Of a DNA stretch of 64,000 nt, positions 40,120 to 47,081 are shown piece after piece. The notes under the pieces are model-generated. The model was not told the origin of the DNA. It worked only from the letters and a program-made list of their open reading frames with translations, and made no database searches. The stretch's first letter is position 1, and every line of letters begins with the position of its first letter. A program made the translations under genes and the position numbers. The stretch is from Saprospiraceae bacterium (GTDB lineage: Bacteria > Bacteroidota > Bacteroidia > Chitinophagales > Saprospiraceae), in assembly GCA_016714985.1 (NCBI GenBank), contig JADKBS010000021.1:62001-126000 (forward strand), in the 5' to 3' direction.

Positions 40120-40320
40120 ATGCTAAAATCACTCTTCATCGCAATCGGGGGCATCGTCGGGCTGATGCTGGTCTGGGTGGCCGTGCAGGCGCTTTGGCGC
40201 AAGACCTTTTCCGAGGACTACACGACCGATGAAGACGTACTGGCGGGTCGGCGAAGCTGCGGCAATTGCGGCTGCACGTCGGTTTGCAAGACCAAGGGAA
40301 CCAGGCTTTCAACGAATTGA
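40120..40320 (+). CDS. Small membrane protein with a C-x2-C-x-C-x3-C motif
   Basis: A 66-residue protein with one N-terminal membrane helix (LFIAIGGIVGLMLVWVAVQA), then a cytosolic tail with four cysteines in CGNCGCTSVCK. Position inside the rnf operon, one helix and four cysteines recall NqrM, the iron-delivery factor of the related Nqr complex. I infer that it may help insert the iron-sulfur centre of RnfA/RnfE. It could also be an FeoB-associated-type Cys protein. The similarity is by pattern only. Confidence 0.5.
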   Translation: MLKSLFIAIGGIVGLMLVWVAVQALWRKTFSEDYTTDEDVLAGRRSCGNCGCTSVCKTKGTRLSTN

Positions 40321-40329
40321 AAAGAACAG

Positions 40330-40417
40330 TTTGAAGCGTTCGATGAGTTTGAATAGTTTGAGTTGCAACTCAACAAATCAAACCCATCCAACAAATCAAA
40401 ACCATCAAACGAATTTA
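40330..40417 (+). repeat. GTTTGA-word inverted repeat upstream of the ferredoxin reductase gene
   Basis: Left words AGTTTGA/GTTCGATGAGTTTGA and right words ATCAAAC/ATCAAAACCATCAAAC meet at the centre palindrome GAGTTGCAACTC (40363-40374). The right arm ends just before the ATG at 40420. Confidence 0.75.
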
Positions 40418-40419
40418 AA

Positions 40420-41274
40420 ATGGCATACTTAGCAGACTTCGATGTCCAACACCAATACCAAGCGACGGTGAAAAAAACGGAGCGAATGACCCCGGCTGGC
40501 ACGGACGAGATTCGGGAAATCGTGCTGGAAGTGCAGCCCGGCTTTGAATGCAAGGTGGACCAGAGCTTTGGCGTATTGGTAAAAGCCAACGGCGAATTTG
40601 GCAACAAATACCACCACCGCCTGTACAGCGTGGCCGACCTGCCCGGGCAAGAAAACGGCAAGCCGCTCATCACCATGCTCGTGAAGCGCTGCTCCTATGT
40701 GGACGATTTCAGCGGGGAGCACTATCCTGGCGTTGCCTCCAACTACCTTTGCGACCGTAGGGTAGGCGATGAAATCACCCTCACCGGGCCGCACAAACTG
40801 CCGTTCACCGTTCCGGACGACCACCATGCCAACCTCATCCTCGTCGGCATGGGCACTGGTATTGCGCCGTTCCGGGCATTCATCAAGCACATCTACAAGC
40901 ACGTGCCTGACTGGCGAGGCAAAATCCGCCTGTTCTACGGTGCCCGCAGCGGCCTTGAACTGCTCTACCTCAACGACAAGGTGGGCGACATGACCAACTA
41001 CTACGACCGGGGCACTTTCGAGGCATTCCGTGCGCTCAGCCCCCGCCCACACATGAACGACCCGATTGCATTGGACGTGGCCATGGAGGAGCGAGCCACT
41101 GAAATCATTGAAATGCTGAAACAGACCAATACCTATATCTACGTCGCTGGCTATGAAAAAATCAAGGCCAAGCTCGACAAGGCATTTGCCAACATCCTCG
41201 GCTCCAAGCAGCTATGGGAAACCCGCAAGGCGGAGCTGATGGCAGGCGGGAAATGGGCGGAGGTTATTTATTGA
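40420..41274 (+). CDS. Plant-type ferredoxin-NADP+ reductase
   Basis: A 284-residue FAD enzyme that moves electrons between ferredoxin and NADP(H) in the cytosol. The FAD-binding motif is RLYSVADLP in the N-terminal barrel; the NAD(P)-binding motif is GMGTGIAPFRAF, followed by FYGARSGLELLYL. The C-terminus ends WAEVIY, with the aromatic residue that stacks on the flavin. The start at 40420 (MAYLADFDVQHQYQATV) avoids translating the repeat; a longer frame from 40363 encodes only repeat residues. It lacks the 2Fe-2S and membrane domains of NqrF. Its place between rnfA and rnfB suggests a shared ferredoxin pool feeding both Rnf and NADPH. Confidence 0.88.
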   Translation: MAYLADFDVQHQYQATVKKTERMTPAGTDEIREIVLEVQPGFECKVDQSFGVLVKANGEFGNKYHHRLYSVADLPGQENGKPLITMLVKRCSYVDDFSGEHYPGVASNYLCDRRVGDEITLTGPHKLPFTVPDDHHANLILVGMGTGIAPFRAFIKHIYKHVPDWRGKIRLFYGARSGLELLYLNDKVGDMTNYYDRGTFEAFRALSPRPHMNDPIALDVAMEERATEIIEMLKQTNTYIYVAGYEKIKAKLDKAFANILGSKQLWETRKAELMAGGKWAEVIY

Positions 41275-41297
41275 AGGGGACAGGTAATTGAATATGA

Positions 41298-41413
41298 GTG
41301 GAATTTGATTCAAGACATAAGATATTAGATTTAAGATATTAGATTGGAAGTGCCGTGGTTGCTGCAATCTTAAATCTTATATCGTACATCTTATATCTTA
41401 AATCAAATTCCAC
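41298..41413 (+). repeat. 49-bp-arm inverted repeat upstream of rnfB
   Basis: Left arm 41298-41346 (GTGGAATTTGATT, then AAGATATTAGAT words) and right arm 41365-41413 (CAATCTTAAATCTTATATC, then AATCAAATTCCAC) pair over ~49 bp with about ten mismatches. It fills most of the gap before rnfB. Confidence 0.9.
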
Positions 41414-41442
41414 CGAATTATGTGTACCCAACCAACATAAAA

Positions 41443-42309
41443 ATGTCGGTTCTAATATCCTTAATAGCATTGGGCGGTTTGACGCTTTTGTTGGCGGTGC
41501 TGATCATCTGGGCCAACAAGAAGCTGTACGTCTTTGAAGACCCACGGATTGACGCCGTGGACGAGATGCTGCCCCATGCCAACTGTGGTGCCTGCGGCTT
41601 CCCCGGTTGCCGTCCGTTTGCGGAGGCACTGGTGAGCGGCAAGGCGCTGCCCGGCAAGTGCAGCGTGAGCACGGACGAGGGCCGGGCACAGATAGCCAAC
41701 TACCTCGGCGTGGACGTTGGGGCAGAGGAAAAATGGGTGGCTAGGCTGGCTTGCGCTGGCGGCACCAATGTGGCCCTGAACCGGGCTAGGTACAACGGCG
41801 TGAAGACCTGCCAAGCTGCCTCATTGGTTTCAGGTGGTGGCAAGGGCTGCTTTTGGGGATGCCTCGGCCACGGCGATTGCGAGGCAGTCTGCGATTTCGA
41901 TGCCATCACCCTGAATGCCTTTTCGCTGCCCGTGGTGGACGTGACCAAATGCACGGCCTGCGGCGATTGCGTGGAGGTCTGTCCCAAGGACTTGTTTTCC
42001 CTCCATCCCATCAGCCACCGCCTGTGGGTCAACTGCAAAAACCTGGAGCACGGCGACGAAGTGCTGGAAGACTGCCAAGTGGGCTGCACGGCCTGCGGCA
42101 AATGCGCCATGGATGCCCCCGGCAACCTCATTTCGATGATAAACAACCTGCCCGTCGTCAACTACTCCCTGAACCACAACACGCAGGTGCCCATCCAGCG
42201 CTGCCCGACCGGGGCCATTGTTTGGTTGGACGACAAACAGGGTGCTGTGAAGGGCAAAGAGAGCAAGAAGATAGTTCGGAAGGGCGAGCGGCATGAAGGG
42301 TTTTCATGA
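41443..42309 (+). CDS. rnfB: Rnf complex subunit B
   Basis: A 288-residue ferredoxin-accepting iron-sulfur subunit. ATG 41443 (MSVLISLIALGGLTLLLAVL) is chosen over GTG 41422. It has one N-terminal membrane helix, the RnfB-specific cluster motif NCGACGFPGCRPFAEAL, and a Cys-rich stretch (GCFWGCLGHGDCEAVCDFDAI). Two further ferredoxin motifs follow, CTACGDCVEVCP and CTACGKCAMDAPGN; the last keeps three Cys before MDAP. The C-terminus is shorter than in RnfB forms with extra clusters. It is normally the entry point for electrons from ferredoxin. Here it is the last gene of the operon, separated from rnfA by the small Cys protein and the reductase. Confidence 0.93.
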   Translation: MSVLISLIALGGLTLLLAVLIIWANKKLYVFEDPRIDAVDEMLPHANCGACGFPGCRPFAEALVSGKALPGKCSVSTDEGRAQIANYLGVDVGAEEKWVARLACAGGTNVALNRARYNGVKTCQAASLVSGGGKGCFWGCLGHGDCEAVCDFDAITLNAFSLPVVDVTKCTACGDCVEVCPKDLFSLHPISHRLWVNCKNLEHGDEVLEDCQVGCTACGKCAMDAPGNLISMINNLPVVNYSLNHNTQVPIQRCPTGAIVWLDDKQGAVKGKESKKIVRKGERHEGFS

Positions 42310-42354
42310 AGGGCCGTTTTGAACAATAATAAAATTGGAACAATAGACTTTATT

Positions 42355-42557
42355 CGGATATTAGAAATTAAGAAATTGGATTCCCAATTTCCCAATAATA
42401 TTTAATGTATAGCTCACGTTGCCAAGTTTTGGGCATGGCCCCAATGTAGGCGGTTCGCAGTATAAAAATCAATTTATTTATTGATAAAAATCAAGCTATA
42501 CGGTTAGCTTTAAATGATAATTTTACAAGGTTTAAACACCTTAACCCTTGGTTTTAA
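42355..42557 (+). other. Intergenic region after rnfB
   Basis: 42357-42408 holds a short word-type inverted repeat (AAGAAATTGG against CCAATTTCCC). 42411-42434 (TATAGCTCACGTTGCCAAGT..) resembles 23699-23721. AATCAATTTATTTATTGAT (42468-42486) can form a small stem. The remainder is AT-rich and probably contains the promoter of the next operon, but no consensus -7 box was found. Confidence 0.4.
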
Positions 42558-43697
42558 ATGCCTAAAAATTTAAAAGCCATGGTTCGCATTCTATTCACCA
42601 TTCTCCTTCTCCTACACGGCCTCATCCATTTGTTGGGCTTCGCAAAAGCCTTTAAATTCGCTGAAATCAGCCAATTGACGCAAGCCATTTCCAAGCCCAC
42701 AGGAGCGTTTTGGGGGTTGGCGGCCTTGCTTTTTACCATCGGCTCCATCTTGTTCGTGTTAAAAAAAGATAGCTGGTGGATATGGGCCATCCCAGCTTTA
42801 TTGATTTCACAAATATTGATTTTCGGGAGTTGGCAGGATGCCAAGTTTGGCACCATTGCCAATATCTTGGTATTGATTGGGGCAATCATTGGGTTTGGCA
42901 CTACCCATTATTTTAACACCTATCAAAATGAAGTAAAATCGGGCTTGGAACGCACCACTTCCATCGCAGAAGCCTTGGTGACCGAAGCCGACCTGCAACG
43001 GCTTCCTCTGCCCGTACAAAACTACTTGCGCTATGTTGACGCAGTTGGCAAGCCAAAAGTGCAAAATTTCAAAGTGGAATTTGACGGCAAAATACGGAAA
43101 AATGAGCAGTCGGAGTGGATGCCCTTCACCTCGGAACAGTACAATTTCATGGACGTGCCTACCCGCCTGTTCTTCATGAAGGCAAAAATGAAGGGCCTAC
43201 CCATTGCGGGTTTCCACGCCTTTAAAAACGGCGAGGCGTTCATGGACATTCGGCTTTTATCCTTGGCAAAAGTCCAATACCAAACAGGCAAGGAAATGGG
43301 CATTTCAGAGACCGTCACCTTTTTCAACGATATGTGCTGCATGGCCCCGGCCACGTTGATAGACCCACGAATTCAATGGCTCGAAACAGATGGCAACAAG
43401 GTCAAAGCCGCCTTTACCAACAACGGCATCACCATTTCTGCTTGGCTATATTTCAACGATGCCGGGCAATTGGGCAATTTCATCTCCAACGACCGCTATG
43501 CTGCTGGCGACGACAACACCATGCAGCAACTACCTTGGGCAACGCCATTAAAAAATTATAAAAACATCAATGGGCATCAATTGCCCGGTTTTGCGGAGAC
43601 TATATACAGCTACCCAGCAGGTGATTTGGTATATGGGACTTTTAATACAATGCATGTTGAATACAATTGTGCAACCAATCAATTTCCAAAAAAATGA
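42558..43697 (+). CDS. Membrane protein with DUF6544-like domain
   Basis: A 379-residue protein. Four N-terminal membrane helices (LFTILLLLHGLIHLLGFAKA, FWGLAALLFTIGSILFV, WAIPALLISQILIFG, IANILVLIGAIIGFG) are followed by a soluble domain that starts LPLPVQNYLRYVDAVGKPKV, the pattern of DUF6544-type proteins (possibly lipid-binding beta-rich fold). The function is not known. Its stop overlaps the next start (ATGA at 43694), so the two are probably translated together. An internal ATG at 42579 (MVRILFT) is another possible start. Confidence 0.65.
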   Translation: MPKNLKAMVRILFTILLLLHGLIHLLGFAKAFKFAEISQLTQAISKPTGAFWGLAALLFTIGSILFVLKKDSWWIWAIPALLISQILIFGSWQDAKFGTIANILVLIGAIIGFGTTHYFNTYQNEVKSGLERTTSIAEALVTEADLQRLPLPVQNYLRYVDAVGKPKVQNFKVEFDGKIRKNEQSEWMPFTSEQYNFMDVPTRLFFMKAKMKGLPIAGFHAFKNGEAFMDIRLLSLAKVQYQTGKEMGISETVTFFNDMCCMAPATLIDPRIQWLETDGNKVKAAFTNNGITISAWLYFNDAGQLGNFISNDRYAAGDDNTMQQLPWATPLKNYKNINGHQLPGFAETIYSYPAGDLVYGTFNTMHVEYNCATNQFPKK

Positions 43698-44836
43698 GAG
43701 CAATACAATCCTTCCTTCCCAATCCCCGACACACCGAAATCCACCGAATATTTGTACAAGCAAAACCGGCAGAAGCGTGGCAGGTTGCCCGCCATTTCGA
43801 CGCTGCTGAAATCCCTTGGGTGAAACTGCTTTTCGACATCCGCACCTTGCCGGAGCGCTTTGCTGGGAAGCACGAAGGCCACGAACCTATGAGTGTCGGC
43901 GTGGACGAGGTGGTGAAAAACGGTTCCGGCTTCATGCTTTTGACAGAAACACCGGGCAAGGAAGTGGTCGTCGGTTCGGTGGGGCAGTTCTGGCATTTGA
44001 ACATCCCGTTCAACCGCATTTCCCCCGAAGATTTTACCGATTTCACCGAACCTGGCTGGGGCAAGCTCGCCTGGGCGATCGCCGTCGAGCCGTACCTGGA
44101 GGGCAGCACCGTAAGCATTGAGCTTCGAACGACCGCCACCGATGAGCGCAGTTGGAATAAACTCAGCAATTACTTTCGGTTCATCGGCGTTGGTTCGCAC
44201 CTTATCCGCAGTGCTGCCATGAAGCACCTGGAGGCACTGCTCGGCAAAATGAAACTACCGGACGATGCGTCCATGCCCTTGCCCGGCGACGAAATCATTG
44301 CCAATAGCCGTTATGCTATCACCCATGACGTAGTTATCGAAGCGCCCGTTTCACTTGTTTGGCGATACCTCATGCAGCTTGGCTGCGACCGGGCCGGCTG
44401 GTACAGCATTGACCTGCTCGACCATGGCGGCCTGCCCAGCATGGACTTTTTGAACCCCGAATGGACAGACCGCCATCCGGGTGACCGCTTATCTGCCACA
44501 CTGGCTTTGGATAGTTTCTTCGATGTTTATCAAGTGGAAACAAATCGGCATTTCGTTATCGGTGGCGAATCGGAAAAGGCGCATGGGCTGCTGAGTCCTT
44601 TCAAAATGACCTGGGCTTTCGTGTTGGAGCCCATCGGCGAGGACGCCACCCGGCTACTCGTCCGTGCAAGAATGAAGGCTGCTCCGGCTTGGGCAGAATG
44701 GCTTGCCGGGAATGTGTTTTACCCACCCGTGCATGGATTGATGTCAGGCGTACAATTAAAAACGATAAAGCAATTGGCGGAGCGGGATGCACACTCAAGG
44801 AAAGAGGAAATGCTGGTTTTGGAGAAAATTGACTAA
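43694..44836 (+). CDS. Tandem SRPBCC-like protein
   Basis: A 380-residue cytosolic protein with two START/SRPBCC-like helix-grip domains. The first is at ~15-165 (EIHRIFVQAKPAEAWQVARH..VSIELRTTATDERSWNKL), the second at ~205-355 (THDVVIEAPVSLVWRYLMQL..AFVLEPIGEDATRLLVRARM). The start at 43694 (MRAIQSFLP) overlaps the previous stop codon, which decides against the upstream ATG at 43667. Such domains bind hydrophobic ligands; the ligand here is unknown. It may work with the neighbouring membrane proteins on lipids. Confidence 0.7.
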   Translation: MRAIQSFLPNPRHTEIHRIFVQAKPAEAWQVARHFDAAEIPWVKLLFDIRTLPERFAGKHEGHEPMSVGVDEVVKNGSGFMLLTETPGKEVVVGSVGQFWHLNIPFNRISPEDFTDFTEPGWGKLAWAIAVEPYLEGSTVSIELRTTATDERSWNKLSNYFRFIGVGSHLIRSAAMKHLEALLGKMKLPDDASMPLPGDEIIANSRYAITHDVVIEAPVSLVWRYLMQLGCDRAGWYSIDLLDHGGLPSMDFLNPEWTDRHPGDRLSATLALDSFFDVYQVETNRHFVIGGESEKAHGLLSPFKMTWAFVLEPIGEDATRLLVRARMKAAPAWAEWLAGNVFYPPVHGLMSGVQLKTIKQLAERDAHSRKEEMLVLEKID

Positions 44837-44872
44837 AAAAACTAAGAAACTATTCTAAAAAAACTCATCGAA

Positions 44873-45580
44873 ATGAAAGCTGATTATGACCGACTTATTT
44901 CCTTGGGTACCCTTGTAGGGCTGATGGGCTATGTGCTATCCGGCCCGGTGGGTTTTATGGTGGTAAAAAGCACCTACCCGCAACCTGTATGGGCATCTCC
45001 GGCTGTTTTTGCCGAAAACTACCATGTCATTCAGGATATGCCTTATTATTTTGGGGTATTGTTAATTGGGGGCATGCTCATGCTTGCCGCAGGTATATAT
45101 TTGAAATCAAAAACGGAACCTGAAAAAAGCCGCTTCCATATCTTGCTTGCACTGATGTGGACGACCTTTTTTGCAGCGCTGATTTTCTTCAATTATATCT
45201 GCCAAACCACGTTCGTTCGCCATTTAGCACTGAACTACAAACCAGAATATGATGCCATGATTTCCACCTTTTCAATGGCTAACCCAATGTCGTTGTGCTG
45301 GGCCATCGAAATGTGGGGCTATGGCATTTTGGGCGTTGCAACTTGGCTTTTAAGTGCCTATTATGCCGATAAAAACCGGGCGATATATTGGCTGCTCATT
45401 TTGAATGGCGTAGTCAGTGTCCTGACGGTTGTTTTCACCATCATAGATGTGGACTGGCTCATGACGATGGCAGGTCTTGCTGGCTATTTCTTCTGGAATG
45501 TGCTGATGATTGTACTGATGGTATTGATTTACAGGCACTCAAAAATAATGCACCATGAAAATCAACAAAGCATGGCATGA
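44873..45580 (+). CDS. Polytopic membrane protein
   Basis: A 235-residue inner-membrane protein with about six or seven helices (LISLGTLVGLMGYVLSG, YYFGVLLIGGMLMLAAGIYL, LLALMWTTFFAALIFFNYIC, YGILGVATWLLSAYY, YWLLILNGVVSVLTVVFTII, YFFWNVLMIVLMVLIY). I do not recognise the family. It overlaps the next small gene by 26 bases. Confidence 0.65.
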   Translation: MKADYDRLISLGTLVGLMGYVLSGPVGFMVVKSTYPQPVWASPAVFAENYHVIQDMPYYFGVLLIGGMLMLAAGIYLKSKTEPEKSRFHILLALMWTTFFAALIFFNYICQTTFVRHLALNYKPEYDAMISTFSMANPMSLCWAIEMWGYGILGVATWLLSAYYADKNRAIYWLLILNGVVSVLTVVFTIIDVDWLMTMAGLAGYFFWNVLMIVLMVLIYRHSKIMHHENQQSMA

Positions 45581-45728
45581 ACAGCATAAAATGCCCAAAA
45601 ATGCCAGCTTCGAGCAGCGGGTTCAATGGCATTTGGAGCATTTGAAAAATTGCCAATGCCGCCCATCCATCCCCAAAAAACTGGCAGAAGAAATGGCAAA
45701 AAAAGGCCTCAAAATCCCGACTCCATGA
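45555..45728 (+). CDS. Small conserved-looking protein (57 aa)
   Basis: A 57-residue frame starting MKINKAWHEQHKMPKNASFE, then QRVQWHLEHLKNCQCRPSIP and a basic, helical tail. The W..EH..MPKNA...QR..WH.EH...C.CR pattern is one I associate with small uncharacterised bacterial proteins; the His and Cys residues could bind metal. It overlaps the upstream gene by 26 bases, and its stop overlaps the next ATG (ATGA), which supports real translation. Confidence 0.6.
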   Translation: MKINKAWHEQHKMPKNASFEQRVQWHLEHLKNCQCRPSIPKKLAEEMAKKGLKIPTP

Positions 45729-46081
45729 ATTTAACGGAAAATAGAAAACTGATTGCCGTCAAACTATTTCATACTGCAATATGGGCAATATTGGCGGGGC
45801 TGGTGTTTTATATTTTATATGCCGGAATAAGCGGAAATATAACCCCCATCGTTTATTTCGCTATTGGGGCAATAGTTTTAGAAACATTGGTCTTAGTTGG
45901 TTTTAGTTGGCGTTGCCCATTGACCTTGGTTGCCCAAAAATATACCGACGAAGATTCGCCAAATTTTGATATTTATTTACCAGCATGGCTGGCGAAACAC
46001 AACAAAACCATCTTCAGCATCTTGTACGTTGTTGGTGTGGTGCTTGTAATGTGGCGTTTGTTAAATAGCAATGGTTCGTAA
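45725..46081 (+). CDS. Small membrane protein with CPLT motif
   Basis: A 118-residue inner-membrane protein. It starts at 45725 (MNLTENRKLIAVKLFH), overlapping the previous stop codon. There are three hydrophobic helices and a cytosolic loop, WRCPLTLVAQKYTDED, resembling the CPLT loop of DUF2784-type proteins. The last residues (SNGS) and stop codon come from the left end of the repeat element at 46069. Function unknown. Confidence 0.6.
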   Translation: MNLTENRKLIAVKLFHTAIWAILAGLVFYILYAGISGNITPIVYFAIGAIVLETLVLVGFSWRCPLTLVAQKYTDEDSPNFDIYLPAWLAKHNKTIFSILYVVGVVLVMWRLLNSNGS

Positions 46082-46225
46082 AGGTTTCAGGTTTCACGGA
46101 GTTGCTAGCTTAATTACAAACGAATATCATTTTTGAAACGGTTGATTTTGACCATCAACCGACTAAAAAATAATATCATCAGACGCTCCCGTGAAACTTG
46201 AAACCAGAAACCCCACGAACCTTTG
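46069..46225 (+). repeat. MITE-like element, copy 1 (157 bp)
   Basis: Begins CAATGGTTCG and ends CGAACCTTTG (terminal inverted repeat with one mismatch). Subterminal words GGTTTCAGGTTTCAC and GTGAAACTTGAAACC are opposed. The interior (TAGCTTAATTAC..ATATCATTTTTGAA) aligns with the copy at 50567. It supplies the stop codon of the upstream gene. AAATA(G/A) flanks both ends. Confidence 0.75.
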
Positions 46226-46238
46226 AAATAACTGAACC

Positions 46239-46703
46239 ATGATTAAATCCATCCCTCGTTGGCTGCTTATTTTCCTGCTGTTTTTCAACGCAATTGGTGC
46301 GTACTATGGCAGCTATCATTTCCTGACCGACCCAACTGGCGCCAGCTTGCAAGCTCCACTGGACATGCTCAATGGCTCCATTTTCAAGGACTTTTTCATA
46401 CCGGGCATCCTGCTGCTACTGGCCAACGGCATATTGCCCACCCTGGCAGGCCTTGGGTTAATCCTGCACCGCCCGCAGAAGCCGCTGCTGGGTTTCGCCA
46501 TTCTAAAGAACCACCATTGGGCATGGTCATTGGCGCTCATTTCCGGCCTTGGGCTGTTGGTGTGGATTGCGGTCCAAATCGCCATGATTGGGTATTGGAA
46601 ATCGCCGCCGTTTCAGGCGGTGTATGGCGGGCTGGGACTTGTGATTACGGCACTGACCTTATTGCCGAGCGTTCGGGATTTTTACCGTTTCAATGCAGCC
46701 TAA
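46239..46703 (+). CDS. Small polytopic membrane protein
   Basis: A 154-residue inner-membrane protein with four helices (WLLIFLLFFNAIGAYYGSY, IPGILLLLANGILPTLAGLG, WSLALISGLGLLVWIAVQIA, GLGLVITALTLLPSV). No recognised family. It is the last gene of the 42.6-46.7 kb group and is preceded directly by the MITE-like element. Confidence 0.65.
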   Translation: MIKSIPRWLLIFLLFFNAIGAYYGSYHFLTDPTGASLQAPLDMLNGSIFKDFFIPGILLLLANGILPTLAGLGLILHRPQKPLLGFAILKNHHWAWSLALISGLGLLVWIAVQIAMIGYWKSPPFQAVYGGLGLVITALTLLPSVRDFYRFNAA

Positions 46704-47081
46704 TTCTACTTTGTTGCCTTAGAAAAATCACAAAGGGATTGATTGTGAATAGCCACTGAAGGTGGCATTGCAATCACTTTTTTTTACATTTTTCAAAAAA
46801 AACATTTCAATTTTTCGGGATTTTCCGCTTAAAGCTACAATTTGCGGCCATCGGACGCTGTTTGAAGCTTTCTGAGTGGCTCAAACAGCCCACCCGAATT
46901 TTCTCAGCCAACCACCAATTGTTTTAAACATCCCATTACCGATTGCGAAACAGCACACGGTGCTTTACGTAATGAGGTAGCTGCTTTGCCGAAGCGCAGG
47001 GCAGCTATTTTACTATCCATTGGATTGATTGAGGCGTACGATAGGACGCTCATGAACATATTTTGGTAAAACTGATTACAC
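46704..47081 (+). other. Intergenic region before the SprB/HYR gene
   Basis: An AT-rich stretch at 46775-46825 contains runs of T and A. No gene, strong hairpin or exact TAnnTTTG box was found. The frame at 46904-47260 on the minus strand is an overlap artefact of the next gene. Confidence 0.3.

Noticed and set aside
35493..40419. Upstream in-frame starts of rnfC, rnfG, the reductase and mqnC inside the word repeats
   Set aside because: The extra residues would be translated repeat words (for example NKSNPSNKSKPSN) and are not part of the families; the first start after the repeat matches family N-termini.
35547..42309. Nqr-type Na+-translocating NADH:quinone reductase
   Set aside because: RnfC carries two [4Fe-4S] motifs that NqrA lacks, RnfB is present, and the flavoprotein lacks the 2Fe-2S domain of NqrF; the order fits rnfCDGEA.
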